Part shown: in pieces, positions 24,458 through 33,626 of the stretch | Numbering within the stretch: the first letter of the stretch is position 1 | Layout: each line of letters opens with the position of its first letter | Origin: Ruminococcus sp. UBA3665 | GTDB taxonomy: Bacteria; Bacillota; Clostridia; Oscillospirales; Ruminococcaceae | Reading direction: 5' to 3' | Length of the DNA: 44,008 nucleotides | Assembly (NCBI GenBank): GCA_002373165.1 | Contig: DFJS01000046.1 | Location: 1-44,008 of the forward strand | Position numbers and translations under genes: made by a program | The notes under the pieces: generated by a model | Seen by the model: only the letters and a program-made list of their open reading frames with translations | Databases searched by the model: none | Told to the model about the DNA's origin: nothing

Positions 24458-25776
24458 AATTTTTAAAAAAAATGCTCTGCTGTGTTCTGCCGTTCTGCAT
24501 GACGGGGTGTTCTGTGAATATCAATGTAGATACTATGCTGACCCCGCCGAAGCTAAGCGGCGAACAGGAGCAGATTTATCAGGCCTTGCAGGAGGCCGCC
24601 GGTTCGGATATCCGGCTGAAATATCCCAAAAGCGGGAGCTATCTTTCGGCATTTATTATTGCAGATATCGACAGCACTGCCGGAGAGGAAGCAATTGTAT
24701 TTTATGAAAAAAATGCAGTATCGGCCAGCGGACTGCGGATTAATATTCTGGATAAGATAGACGGCCGCTGGCAGTCTATCTGTGACCGCAGTGCCGAAGG
24801 ATCAGAAATTGAAAAAGTCATGATTTCGCGGCTTGGCAGCAGTGACCGGATGAATATCATCGTTGGCTACAGCACAGCGAACCAGTCGGAAAAATATCTT
24901 TCTGTCTATGCTTATGAGAATAATTATCTGGAACAGCCGCTGACACACAGTTATGCTTTGTTTGATGCTGTGAATACCGGAAACAGCCCTTATCCGGATC
25001 TGATTCTGCTGAGTGCCGTCAGTGCCTCAGAACCTGCCTGTGCAGCAGTTTATCATCTTGCCGAAGATGACATGTATCATGAATATAAACTGACATTTAC
25101 AGACAGTTATACAGAATATCGCCAGCTGAATTACGGAACTCTTCCGGACGGCCGCACGGCAGTTTATATTGATGCCGCAACCGGCACGGCCAATCTTCAG
25201 ACAGAAATTCTTTGTCTGGAAACAATTCCGGAATCGGAAACAGAATTTCAGCTGGTGAATCTTCTCCAGCGGTGCGGCAAATCGGCAGAAGAGACCGTCC
25301 GCCGGGCAAGCCTGACCAGCATGGATATCGACGGCGACGGCGTTCCGGAAATCCCCGTCCAGCAATTGTTTCTGGGGTACGAAACAGCCGCCGAATCAGA
25401 ACAGATTCGTCAGACAAACTGGCTGACCATGCAGGAAAACCAGATTCTGACAAAATATCAGAGTTATTATAATATCAACGATGGTTATATTTTTCTGCTT
25501 CCGGACAGCTGGAAACAGAAAGTCACAGTGATAAATAATGCAATAGAGAACGAAATTCAGTTCTGCGCCTATCATGCAGAAAATCCGGAAGACCGGCCTG
25601 TCCTGCTGCGGATTTATCTTGCTTATGACGATGCCGACCGGAACGACCATCTGCACGCCGGCTATCAGCTTTTACATACCAAAGGGACGGCCTCCTGCCT
25701 GATCAGAAGCGAACAGGAACAGGAACTCTCTGTCCCGACCGGAGATATGATTTTATATTTCCGGTTTTTAGACTGA
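24454..25776 (+). CDS. Lipoprotein of unknown function with FG-GAP-like segments
   Basis: This 440-residue protein starts in the stop of citrate synthase 2. It has a lipoprotein signal peptide ending in MTGC (Cys19). Repeated segments of the form (F/S)xxADID(S/G)xxGxE(A/I) are visible, for example FIIADIDSTAGEEAIVFYE at about residue 66 and LTSMDIDGDGVPEIPVQQ at about 288. They resemble calcium-binding FG-GAP/VCBS-type loops of beta-propellers. The ribosome binding site of the response regulator follows 10 bp after its stop. It could be an extracellular sensor partner of the following two-component system, but that rests on gene order only. Confidence 0.8.
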   Translation: MKFLKKMLCCVLPFCMTGCSVNINVDTMLTPPKLSGEQEQIYQALQEAAGSDIRLKYPKSGSYLSAFIIADIDSTAGEEAIVFYEKNAVSASGLRINILDKIDGRWQSICDRSAEGSEIEKVMISRLGSSDRMNIIVGYSTANQSEKYLSVYAYENNYLEQPLTHSYALFDAVNTGNSPYPDLILLSAVSASEPACAAVYHLAEDDMYHEYKLTFTDSYTEYRQLNYGTLPDGRTAVYIDAATGTANLQTEILCLETIPESETEFQLVNLLQRCGKSAEETVRRASLTSMDIDGDGVPEIPVQQLFLGYETAAESEQIRQTNWLTMQENQILTKYQSYYNINDGYIFLLPDSWKQKVTVINNAIENEIQFCAYHAENPEDRPVLLRIYLAYDDADRNDHLHAGYQLLHTKGTASCLIRSEQEQELSVPTGDMILYFRFLD

Positions 25777-25802
25777 TTTCCCAGAAAGGAGCTTGAAAAA
25801 TT

Positions 25803-26504
25803 ATGAAACGAATTCTTGTGTGTGAAGATGAAGATGTCATCCGGGACTGTGTTGTGATTAATCTCAAACGCGCCGGTTATGATGTAGTAGATGTCAACTG
25901 CGGAGAAAGTGCGCTCCAGAAATTTGAAGAAGAAAACGGCAATTTTGATATTGTCCTGCTGGATATTATGATGCCGGGAATTGACGGGTTTACCGTCTGC
26001 AAGCGGCTCAGGGAAAAAAGCTCCACGCTGGGCATTATCATGCTGACAGCCAGAACGCAGGAGATGGACAAAGTCAGCGGCCTGATGATCGGCGCAGATG
26101 ATTATATCACAAAGCCGTTTTCGCTTTCAGAACTGACCGCGCGTGTGGATGCGATTTACCGCCGTGTGTGCATGAGTTTCAATTCTGACGAGAAAAGCCC
26201 TCTGATTGAATCCGGCCCTTTTACGCTGAATCTGAAAAGCCGGACAGTGGCCAAAAACGGAGTGCCGATTGACCTGACACAGGTAGAATATCAGATTCTG
26301 GAATATTTTATGAATAATAAAAATACAGCACTGGACAGAGCCAGTATTTTAAATCACATCTGGGGGGAAAATTATTACGGCGATTATAAGATTGTGGATG
26401 TCAATATCAGAAGGATTCGCCTGAAAATAGAGGATGAACCTTCTAATCCGCAGTATATTGTAACAATCTGGGGCTATGGCTATAAATGGAATGATAAAGT
26501 TTAA
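25803..26504 (+). CDS. OmpR/PhoB-family response regulator
   Basis: The 233-residue protein has a receiver domain (residues 1-120) with the acidic pocket CEDED, phospho-acceptor Asp54 in LLDIMMPG, LTAR and the conserved Lys in YITKPFS. A winged-helix DNA-binding domain follows (about 135-230; LTQVEYQILEYF, RIRLKIEDEPSNPQYIVTIWGYGYKW). It starts at ATG 25803, 10 nt after AAAGGAGC. It overlaps the histidine kinase gene by 29 bp and should be phosphorylated by it. No target can be inferred. Confidence 0.95.
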   Translation: MKRILVCEDEDVIRDCVVINLKRAGYDVVDVNCGESALQKFEEENGNFDIVLLDIMMPGIDGFTVCKRLREKSSTLGIIMLTARTQEMDKVSGLMIGADDYITKPFSLSELTARVDAIYRRVCMSFNSDEKSPLIESGPFTLNLKSRTVAKNGVPIDLTQVEYQILEYFMNNKNTALDRASILNHIWGENYYGDYKIVDVNIRRIRLKIEDEPSNPQYIVTIWGYGYKWNDKV

Positions 26505-27918
26505 GAAGAATCCGGCGAAGAAGCACAGCATCACACAGCGTTGGATTACAAATAATCTTGCCGTAGTGGTATTGATTATGATTTCCATCGTGCTGGCGTT
26601 TGTCTACGCCTTGCAGACGTTTTATTATGCCAGTGCGCGGCAGACACTCACCGGCGAACTGACTTCTGTTGTAAATCTGCTCAGCCGGTATGCGCAGGAT
26701 TCTGAAACAAATTTATCTTCCGAAATGCGCAGTACGTTCGAGAGCTTTTCGGCAAAAGACAAAATGGAACTCATGGCAGTAAATTCCAAAGGCCGTGTAA
26801 TTCTGACTTCATCAGGATTTTCTCCGTCAGCGGATACTGCCATTCCGGATTATGAAAATCTTCTCAGCGGCGGCGACGGATACTGGGTAGGCCGGGCCGA
26901 AAATCAGGAAAAAATCATGGCGGTCTGCATGGATATTTCTTCTTTCAGCAGTGAATATCATGCTGTCCGGGTCGTATGTTCGCTGACAAAAGTAGATCAG
27001 GCAGTGGGGACGATTATTATCGCAGCAACGATTGTCTGTGCGATGATTCTGCTGATGCTGGTGCTGACGGGAATTTATTTTGTGGGAAGCATCATCAAGC
27101 CGATTATGCAGGTCAGCAGCACAGCCGGAAAATTTGCCAAAGGCGATTTTTCAAGCCGGATCCGCTATCAGGATTCTGACGAAATCGGCGATCTTTGCAC
27201 AGCAATCAATCATATGGCCGATGAACTTTCCGCCGCGGAAGAAATGAAAAATGAATTTATTTCATCCGTATCGCACGAACTGCGGACACCGCTGACGGCC
27301 ATCAAAGGCTGGGCGGAGACAATTTCCTATGCTGATAATGACCCGGAAACAATCCGGAAGGGCATGAATGTCATTGTCAACGAGACAGCGCGATTGTCGC
27401 AGATGGTAGAAGAACTGCTGGATTTTTCCCGGATGCAGAGCGGACACTTCACGCTCCAGAAAGCGACAATGGATGTACTGGCCGAACTCGGCGATGCTGT
27501 TTTGATTTACATGAACAAGAAAGTACAGGATAATATTAAGATTGAATATGACGAGCCGGAAATGCTGCCGTTTGTCTATGGTGACAAGAACCGGATTCGC
27601 CAGGTATTTATTAATATTATTGATAATGCGGTAAAATATTCTGATGAGGGCGGTCATGTACGAATCCGGGCGTTTGAAAAAAACGGCAATGTATGTGTAG
27701 AAATTTCCGACGACGGCTGCGGAATTAAAGAATCTGACCTGCCGAAGATCAAGACGAAATTCTACAAGCCGAATCACACGCGGCGCGGTTCAGGGATAGG
27801 GCTGGCAGTAGCGGATGAAATTATCTCCGAACATGGCGGTTCTATCGACATTACCAGTAAAGAGGGTGTCGGAACAACTGTTCTGATTACTCTGCCCCCG
27901 GAATCGCACGAAAACTGA
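26476..27918 (+). CDS. Membrane sensor histidine kinase
   Basis: A 480-residue kinase and the partner of the preceding response regulator. It has transmembrane helix 1 (about 25-50), an extracytoplasmic sensor of about 125 residues, transmembrane helix 2 (about 175-205) and a HAMP linker (IIKPIMQVSSTAGKFAKGDF). A HisKA domain follows with His267 in SVSHELRTPL. The ATPase domain has the N box NIIDNAVKYS, G1 DDGCGI and G2 GSGIGLAV. The start at ATG 26476 overlaps the regulator by 29 bp; ATG 26491 is an alternative that removes five residues. The sensor domain is unassigned. Confidence 0.93.
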   Translation: MAINGMIKFKKNPAKKHSITQRWITNNLAVVVLIMISIVLAFVYALQTFYYASARQTLTGELTSVVNLLSRYAQDSETNLSSEMRSTFESFSAKDKMELMAVNSKGRVILTSSGFSPSADTAIPDYENLLSGGDGYWVGRAENQEKIMAVCMDISSFSSEYHAVRVVCSLTKVDQAVGTIIIAATIVCAMILLMLVLTGIYFVGSIIKPIMQVSSTAGKFAKGDFSSRIRYQDSDEIGDLCTAINHMADELSAAEEMKNEFISSVSHELRTPLTAIKGWAETISYADNDPETIRKGMNVIVNETARLSQMVEELLDFSRMQSGHFTLQKATMDVLAELGDAVLIYMNKKVQDNIKIEYDEPEMLPFVYGDKNRIRQVFINIIDNAVKYSDEGGHVRIRAFEKNGNVCVEISDDGCGIKESDLPKIKTKFYKPNHTRRGSGIGLAVADEIISEHGGSIDITSKEGVGTTVLITLPPESHEN

Positions 27919-27939
27919 AAAAATAAGGGAGAAGCTGAT

Positions 27940-28524
27940 ATGAATTTACCTGAAGAAGCTTATCACCAATTTATTGTTTATTGCTCTCAGGAAGAAGAAT
28001 GGGAAGTACAGGAAGCAGTAAAAGAATATGAGAGTAATCGCTGTGTTTGTCTTTCCTATCAAAAAATCATGCAGAATTATCGTATGATATATCTATTAGT
28101 GAATTTCTCCTATCTGTCTTCGGAATTGCTTGATATATTTCTAAGGGGAAAATTCCAAGTGGTCGCAGTATATCTTCTGTTTGCTGTTATCCTTGTAATA
28201 TGGCGGAAAAACCTGATTGGAGCGGCTGTTTCATCGTTGATACTGCTTACAATCATAAATGATATAGATGCGTTTGCTATCATACCGGTTTGGGTGTTAT
28301 TTGCTGTCAATGCATATCTGGCATATCTGCATGAAAAAAAACAGCGTTATCTCAAATTACAACACGGATACCCTGAATTTCACCCATTACAGGTGCGTGT
28401 GAAACAGAAGTATGATAAAATGGGGTATATAATTCCGTCTGCTGTTGCCAGCCAGACAGAATCATTAAAAGATATGCCAGCAATAGAATATGATGCCGCT
28501 AAAGAACATAAAGATAAATTCTGA
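27940..28524 (+). CDS. Unknown AT-rich membrane protein
   Basis: I do not recognise this 194-residue protein. The N-terminal 50 residues are acidic and soluble. Three or four hydrophobic segments follow between about 48 and 130 (YLLVNFSYLSSELLDIF, FQVVAVYLLFAVILVIW, NLIGAAVSSLILLTII, AFAIIPVWVLFAVNAYLAYL). A basic, soluble C-terminus completes it. ATG 27940 follows AAGGGAG. Its sequence is visibly richer in A and T and uses CTA, ATA and TTA codons that flanking genes mostly avoid, suggesting recent acquisition or a rapidly changing gene. It sits 21 bp after the kinase gene on the same strand. Confidence 0.7.
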   Translation: MNLPEEAYHQFIVYCSQEEEWEVQEAVKEYESNRCVCLSYQKIMQNYRMIYLLVNFSYLSSELLDIFLRGKFQVVAVYLLFAVILVIWRKNLIGAAVSSLILLTIINDIDAFAIIPVWVLFAVNAYLAYLHEKKQRYLKLQHGYPEFHPLQVRVKQKYDKMGYIIPSAVASQTESLKDMPAIEYDAAKEHKDKF

Positions 28525-28567
28525 TTTATCGTGAAGAACTAAAATATTATGTTAAGGATGTGAGTTT

Positions 28568-29551
28568 ATGAGCGAAGAAATCAAACAGAATCCCGATGCC
28601 TGCCCCCTGAATCCCCATAAAAGCAAAATCGGCGGTCAGGCACTGATCGAAGGCGTTATGATGAAAGGTGCCTACAAAGGCGCGATGGCTTGCCGCCTGC
28701 CGGACGGTACTATCGACGTGGAAACATGGGATTTAAAAGGCGCAGGCAAAGAAAAGCCCTGGTACCGGAAGCTTCCCCTGATTCGGGGATGTTATAGTTT
28801 TATTGTCTCGATGATGGACGGCTATCGCTGTCTGATGAAATCGGCAGAAAAACAGATGACGGAAGAAGAAATAGAAGAAGAAAATCAGCCGTCGAAACTG
28901 GAATTATGGCTTGATGAACATTTTACGGAAAAAACAACAGAAGCGATTATGATGGCCGGAATGGTACTGGGCGTAGTGATATCGCTGGCATTATTTTTAT
29001 TTTTGCCGAAATGGCTGGTCGGACTGATCAAACCGCTGACAGCAAACCGGATTATCCAGTCATTTTCAGAGGGAATTATCAAGATTATGATATTTATCGG
29101 CTACATGGCGTTCACCAGTACGATGAAGGACATTCGCCGGACGTATGAATATCACGGGGCAGAGCACAAGACAATAGCCTGTTTCGAGGCCGGACTGCCG
29201 CTGACAGTTGAGAATGTACAAAAGCAAGTCAGACTGCATCCGCGCTGCGGAACGAGTTTTATATTTCTGACATTGTTTATCAGCATTCTGGTGATGTGTC
29301 TGGTACCGTTCACAATTCCGTGGCAGAGGTTTTTATGCAGTCTTTGTCTGCTGCCGATTACAGTAGGCTGTTCGTTCGAGTGCATTCAGTTTGCGGGGAG
29401 AAGCAGCGGAGCAGTTGCAAAATTTATTTCCTGGCCTGGCCTTCAGCTTCAGCGGATTACGACCAAAGAGCCGGATGCCTCTCAGATTGAAATTGCCATT
29501 GCCGCAATGAAGCCCTGCATTCCGGAAAATCTTGAGGATGATTTATGGTAA
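28568..29551 (+). CDS. DUF1385 membrane protein (YqhQ-like)
   Basis: A 327-residue protein of the DUF1385 family. The family signature is at the N-terminus (KIGGQALIEGVMMKGAYKGAMACR) and the central EYHGAEHKTIACFEAG plus RLHPRCGTSFIFL are diagnostic. Membrane segments lie at about 130-155, 168-185, 230-255 and 258-275. The function is not established. The family is commonly found next to prmC and prfA in Firmicutes; here prmC overlaps by 7 bp, with no prfA after it. ATG 28568 follows AAGGATG. Confidence 0.93.
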   Translation: MSEEIKQNPDACPLNPHKSKIGGQALIEGVMMKGAYKGAMACRLPDGTIDVETWDLKGAGKEKPWYRKLPLIRGCYSFIVSMMDGYRCLMKSAEKQMTEEEIEEENQPSKLELWLDEHFTEKTTEAIMMAGMVLGVVISLALFLFLPKWLVGLIKPLTANRIIQSFSEGIIKIMIFIGYMAFTSTMKDIRRTYEYHGAEHKTIACFEAGLPLTVENVQKQVRLHPRCGTSFIFLTLFISILVMCLVPFTIPWQRFLCSLCLLPITVGCSFECIQFAGRSSGAVAKFISWPGLQLQRITTKEPDASQIEIAIAAMKPCIPENLEDDLW

Positions 29552-30363
29552 GGTCAGAATTGATTAAAATTCTGGAAGAGCACGGCATTCCGGATGCTGG
29601 GTTTGAAGTAAGTTGCATGTTGGAGCAGATTACAGGGGACAGGTATGCAGTTTCACTTTCAGCAGAACAGAAACAGCAGATTTCGGCGATGATACAGCGC
29701 AGAATTTCCGGCGAGCCGCTGCAATACATTCTCGGCGAATGGGAATTTTATGGAATGCGCTTGTTTGTCGGAAAGGGCGTTCTGATTCCCAGGCCTGATA
29801 CTGAAATTCTGGCAGATACGGTATTGAACTGGAGCAAAGGCAAATCGGGATTGAAAATTCTGGATTTATGCACAGGTTCCGGCTGTATCGCGCTTGCTTT
29901 GAAAAGGCATCTTCCGGATGCCGCAGTCACGGCCGTTGATATCAGTGAAAAAGCTCTGGCCTATGCCCGGAAAAATGCGGAATATCATCAGCTTGCAGTT
30001 GATTTTCATCATGCCGATGTACTGGATAAAAATTTTGCAAAGCAGTTTCAGGCATATGATATCATAGTCAGCAATCCGCCGTATCTGACGGGGCAGGAAA
30101 TGACCGAACTCCAGACAGAAGTAAAGCACGAACCGGCCATAGCACTGTTTGGCGGTTCTGCGGAGGACGGGACTTATTTTTACAGAAAAATAACCAGTAT
30201 CTGGAAAGATGCTCTCAGGCCGGGCGGACTGCTTGCTTACGAAATCGGCTGGAAACAGGGCTTGCGTGTCAGCGAACTGATGCAGTCCAATGCATTTGAT
30301 AAAATTCAGGTCATTCAGGATTATGAACATCGTGACAGAGTGGCCGCCGGAGAAAAAATTTAA
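29545..30363 (+). CDS. prmC: Peptide chain release factor N5-glutamine methyltransferase
   Basis: PrmC methylates the Gln of the GGQ motif in release factors RF1 and RF2. The 272-residue protein has an N-terminal helical substrate-recognition domain and a Rossmann methyltransferase domain with the SAM motif DLCTGSGCIALALKR and the catalytic motif SNPPYLTGQEM. ATG 29545 overlaps the end of the DUF1385 gene. The usual neighbour prfA is absent. recA follows with its own promoter. Confidence 0.95.
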   Translation: MVRSELIKILEEHGIPDAGFEVSCMLEQITGDRYAVSLSAEQKQQISAMIQRRISGEPLQYILGEWEFYGMRLFVGKGVLIPRPDTEILADTVLNWSKGKSGLKILDLCTGSGCIALALKRHLPDAAVTAVDISEKALAYARKNAEYHQLAVDFHHADVLDKNFAKQFQAYDIIVSNPPYLTGQEMTELQTEVKHEPAIALFGGSAEDGTYFYRKITSIWKDALRPGGLLAYEIGWKQGLRVSELMQSNAFDKIQVIQDYEHRDRVAAGEKI

Positions 30364-30387
30364 AAAATTTTTCAGTTTTACACTTTC

Positions 30388-30409
30388 TGAACATCTGGTG
30401 TGCTATAAT
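30388..30409 (+). promoter_or_regulatory. Promoter of recA with a degenerate LexA-like site
   Basis: The -10 box TATAAT (30404-30409) is clear, but no good -35 lies 17 bp upstream. TGAACATCTGGTGT (30388-30401) matches the left half of the Gram-positive SOS box (CGAACATATGTTCG) but not the right half. Confidence 0.4.
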
Positions 30410-30456
30410 AGAATCATGATATAGATATGATTGATTTTATTTCAGGAGGTAATTTT

Positions 30457-31656
30457 ATGGCAAAAGCAAAAATTGACAAGAAGGCGGCAGGCGGCATGTA
30501 TCAGGCACCTGTTTCATCAGAAGAAAAGCGTGCTGCTCTGGAACATGCAATTAAAATGATTGAAAAACAGTTTGGTCAGGGAGCAGTCATGCGGCTTGGC
30601 CAGCAGGCTAAAATGAATGTGGAAGTCATCCCGACCGGTTCTATGACTCTGGATCTTGCACTTGGTGTAGGCGGCGTACCGCGCGGCAGAATTATCGAAC
30701 TGTATGGCCCTGAAAGTTCCGGCAAAACGACGGTAGCCCTGCATATCGCAGCCGAAGCACAGAAAATGGGCGGCGAAGCAGCTTTTATCGATGTAGAACA
30801 TGCGCTGGATCCCAAATATGCCAAAGCTCTGGGTGTAGATATCGACCGTCTGATTGTATCGCAGCCGGACAGCGGCGAACAGGCACTGGAAATCGCAGAA
30901 TCTCTGGTACGTTCGGGCGCGATTGATGTTCTGGTAGTGGACTCTGTCGCCGCAATGACGACAAAAGCCGAAATTGACGGCGAAATGGGCGATAATCACG
31001 TTGGTCAGCTGGCAAGGCTGATGTCTCAGGCAATGAGAAAACTGACTTCTGTCGTATCGAAAACGGGCTGTGTTGCAATTTTTATTAATCAGATTCGTGA
31101 AAAAATCGGGGTACTGTACGGCAATCCGGAAACAACGCCCGGCGGCCGGGCATTAAAATTCTATGCAACAGTCCGCATGGATGTGCGCAAAGGCGAAATT
31201 CTGAAAGAAAACGGCGTTCCGATCGGCAACAGAATGAAAGTCAAAATTGTAAAAAACAAAGTGGCACCGCCTTTCAGAGAATGCGAGTTTGATAATATCT
31301 ATGGCAAAGGTATTTCCCGCACCGGCGAAATCATGGATCTTGCCGTGGAACTGGATGTAATTCAGAAAAGCGGTTCCTGGTTCAGCTATAACGGACAGAA
31401 ATTAGGTCAGGGACGTGACAATGTCAAGCAGATGCTTGCCGATGATGAAAATTTCAGAAAGGAAGTAGAGGCGAAAATCCTCGAACACATGAACGAACTG
31501 GATCTGACAGCCGAAAGTTCTGCCGAAGAAGAGGCAAAAACACTTGCCGCAGAAGCATTGAAGAATACTGTTGCTTCCGGCAGTACAGCAGAAGCTTCTG
31601 TCAGCATTGATGTCGATGGCGAGGACGATTTCGAGGAATTCGACCCGACAGAATAA
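30457..31656 (+). CDS. recA: Recombinase RecA
   Basis: RecA forms ATP-dependent filaments on single-stranded DNA, pairs homologous strands and triggers SOS cleavage. I chose ATG 30457 (MAKAKIDKKAAGG) after AGGAGG; the frame extends 10 codons upstream without support. The protein has 399 residues, longer than the usual 350 because of an extended N-terminus (about 15 residues) and an acidic C-terminal tail (EDDFEEFDPTE). Walker A GPESSGKTT is at residues 84-92. VIFINQIREKIGV-like and GGRALKFYA motifs are intact. recX follows after 3 bp. Confidence 0.97.
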   Translation: MAKAKIDKKAAGGMYQAPVSSEEKRAALEHAIKMIEKQFGQGAVMRLGQQAKMNVEVIPTGSMTLDLALGVGGVPRGRIIELYGPESSGKTTVALHIAAEAQKMGGEAAFIDVEHALDPKYAKALGVDIDRLIVSQPDSGEQALEIAESLVRSGAIDVLVVDSVAAMTTKAEIDGEMGDNHVGQLARLMSQAMRKLTSVVSKTGCVAIFINQIREKIGVLYGNPETTPGGRALKFYATVRMDVRKGEILKENGVPIGNRMKVKIVKNKVAPPFRECEFDNIYGKGISRTGEIMDLAVELDVIQKSGSWFSYNGQKLGQGRDNVKQMLADDENFRKEVEAKILEHMNELDLTAESSAEEEAKTLAAEALKNTVASGSTAEASVSIDVDGEDDFEEFDPTE

Positions 31657-31659
31657 CAC

Positions 31660-32277
31660 ATGAAGATTACAGAGATTATTCACAAAAAAACGTATTATGA
31701 AGTACACGCAGAAAACGCCGTCTACGAGGTGGACGGCGAACTTCTGCGTCAGTATCATATTCAGGAGGGTACTGTACTGGAACAGGATACGCTGGAGGAA
31801 CTGCATCAGAAATCCCGTTTTCGCCGGGCTTACCGCCGGGCATGTTATTTGCTGGATGACCGGGATTATTCTTACTGCATGATGTATCAGAAGCTGATGC
31901 ATACGTATCAGGACCGGCCGCTGTGCGTGAAGGTCATGAATCAGCTTGTACAGTGCGGCGCGATTAACGACCGGCGTTATGCAGAAAAATTATCGGAATA
32001 TCTTGTCGAGTGCAGACATTACGGAATTTACCGTGTCCGTCAGGAGCTTCTGCGCAAGGGGCTTGACAAGGAGCTGACAGAGCAGTGTGTTGCCGCGCTG
32101 GAAGAACAGTCGCTGGAACATCTTCCGGAAGTGCTGGAAAAAAAATACGGCAGTCAGCTGACAGACCCGGAAGATTTCAAAACAAGAGAAAAAGTAATAG
32201 CCGGCATGACCCGGCTGGGCTATGAATATTCCGGTATAAAAAAAGCAATTGAAGAATATTTTCAGAATAAGGAGTAA
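31660..32277 (+). CDS. recX: Regulatory protein RecX
   Basis: A 205-residue RecX-family protein that binds RecA filaments and modulates recombination. Its three-helix repeats are recognisable (RRACYLLDDRDYSYCMMYQKLM, GAINDRRYAEKLSEYLVE, REKVIAGMTRLGYEYSGIKKAI). An N-terminal extension of about 55 residues precedes them. The start at ATG 31660 has no clear ribosome binding site and lies 3 bp after the recA stop, so translation probably depends on recA. Confidence 0.93.
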   Translation: MKITEIIHKKTYYEVHAENAVYEVDGELLRQYHIQEGTVLEQDTLEELHQKSRFRRAYRRACYLLDDRDYSYCMMYQKLMHTYQDRPLCVKVMNQLVQCGAINDRRYAEKLSEYLVECRHYGIYRVRQELLRKGLDKELTEQCVAALEEQSLEHLPEVLEKKYGSQLTDPEDFKTREKVIAGMTRLGYEYSGIKKAIEEYFQNKE

Positions 32278-32282
32278 GAGGT

Positions 32283-33626
32283 ATGGCAATCAAAGTAGGA
32301 ATGGTATCACTGGGCTGTGACAAAAATCTTGTCGATTCAGAACGGATGCTGAAAAAGCTCCGTGCGCACGGCTATGAACTGGTCACAGAATTCGGCGATT
32401 CTGATGTCGCTGTGGTAAATACCTGCGGTTTTATCCAGTCTGCCAAAGAAGAAGCAATTGAAACTATTTTAGAAATCGCAAAGCTCAAAGAAGAAGGCAG
32501 AGTCAAAAAATTAATCCTGACCGGCTGTCTCACAGAACGCTACAAAGAAGAAGCCGTCAAAGAATTTCCGGAAGCCGATGCAGTCATCGGAATCGGAGAT
32601 AATAAAGATATTGTGGAAATACTGGATAAAGTTCTGCACGGAGAAAAAATAGTCAGATTTTCTCCGAAAACAGAGATTGAAATGACCGGAGACCGAATTA
32701 TTTCCACTCTGCCGTTTTTTTCTTATCTGAAAATAGCAGAAGGCTGTTCCAATCACTGTACTTACTGTGCCATTCCGATGATTCGCGGAAAATTCCGGAG
32801 CGTTCCGATGGAGGATGTGCTTCGGGAAGCCGAACAGCTTGCTTCTTACGGGGTAACGGAACTGAATCTGATTGCACAGGATGTCACCCGTTACGGCGAG
32901 GATTTATATCAGGAAAACAAGCTCTGCGAACTGCTGACAAAACTATGTCAGATTAAAAATCTGAAATGGATCAGATTATTATACTGTTATCCGGAGCGCA
33001 TCACGGACGAATTGATTGATACAATCGCAAGAGAAGAAAAAATTGTAAAATATATTGATATGCCGATTCAGCATTCTGATGATAAAATTCTGAAGCGCAT
33101 GAACCGCCCGACGACTAACAAAAGCCTCCGGGAATTAATAGCAAAACTGCGTGACAGAATTCCGGGCATTGTGTTAAGAACGACACTGATTACGGGCTTT
33201 CCGGGCGAAACAGAAGAGCAGTTCAATCATCTTGCCGAATTTGTCAGGGATATGAAATTCACAAGATTAGGCTGTTTTGCGTACTCACAGGAGGACGGCA
33301 CACCGGCGGGGAATTTCCCGGATCAGATTGATGAAGAAGTCCGTCAGCACCGTGCAGATATTATTATGGAACAGCAGATGGAAATCAGTGCGGAATATAA
33401 TGCCCGGCAGCTGGATACAATAAAAACAGCCGTTGTAGAAGGCTTTGACAAATGGGCAGAATGTTATTTTGGCAGAACGGAAGCGGATGCCCCTGATATC
33501 GATGGAAAAATCTTTTTCAGTTCGGAAGAAAAACTGGAATCCGGCCAGTATGTAAAAGTAAAAATTACAGATACGCTGGATTATGATTTATTAGGGGAGG
33601 TAATATCTGATGAATCTGCCGAATAA
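32283..33626 (+). CDS. rimO: Ribosomal protein S12 methylthiotransferase RimO
   Basis: A radical-SAM enzyme that methylthiolates an Asp of ribosomal protein S12. The 447-residue protein has the UPF0004 domain (VSLGCDKNLVDSE, VVNTCGFI, LTGCLTERY: three cluster cysteines), the radical-SAM motif CSNHCTYCAIP and a C-terminal TRAM domain. The motif set fits RimO better than MiaB. ATG 32283 follows AAGGAGTAAGAGG. Its end overlaps pgsA by 17 bp. Confidence 0.95.
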   Translation: MAIKVGMVSLGCDKNLVDSERMLKKLRAHGYELVTEFGDSDVAVVNTCGFIQSAKEEAIETILEIAKLKEEGRVKKLILTGCLTERYKEEAVKEFPEADAVIGIGDNKDIVEILDKVLHGEKIVRFSPKTEIEMTGDRIISTLPFFSYLKIAEGCSNHCTYCAIPMIRGKFRSVPMEDVLREAEQLASYGVTELNLIAQDVTRYGEDLYQENKLCELLTKLCQIKNLKWIRLLYCYPERITDELIDTIAREEKIVKYIDMPIQHSDDKILKRMNRPTTNKSLRELIAKLRDRIPGIVLRTTLITGFPGETEEQFNHLAEFVRDMKFTRLGCFAYSQEDGTPAGNFPDQIDEEVRQHRADIIMEQQMEISAEYNARQLDTIKTAVVEGFDKWAECYFGRTEADAPDIDGKIFFSSEEKLESGQYVKVKITDTLDYDLLGEVISDESAE

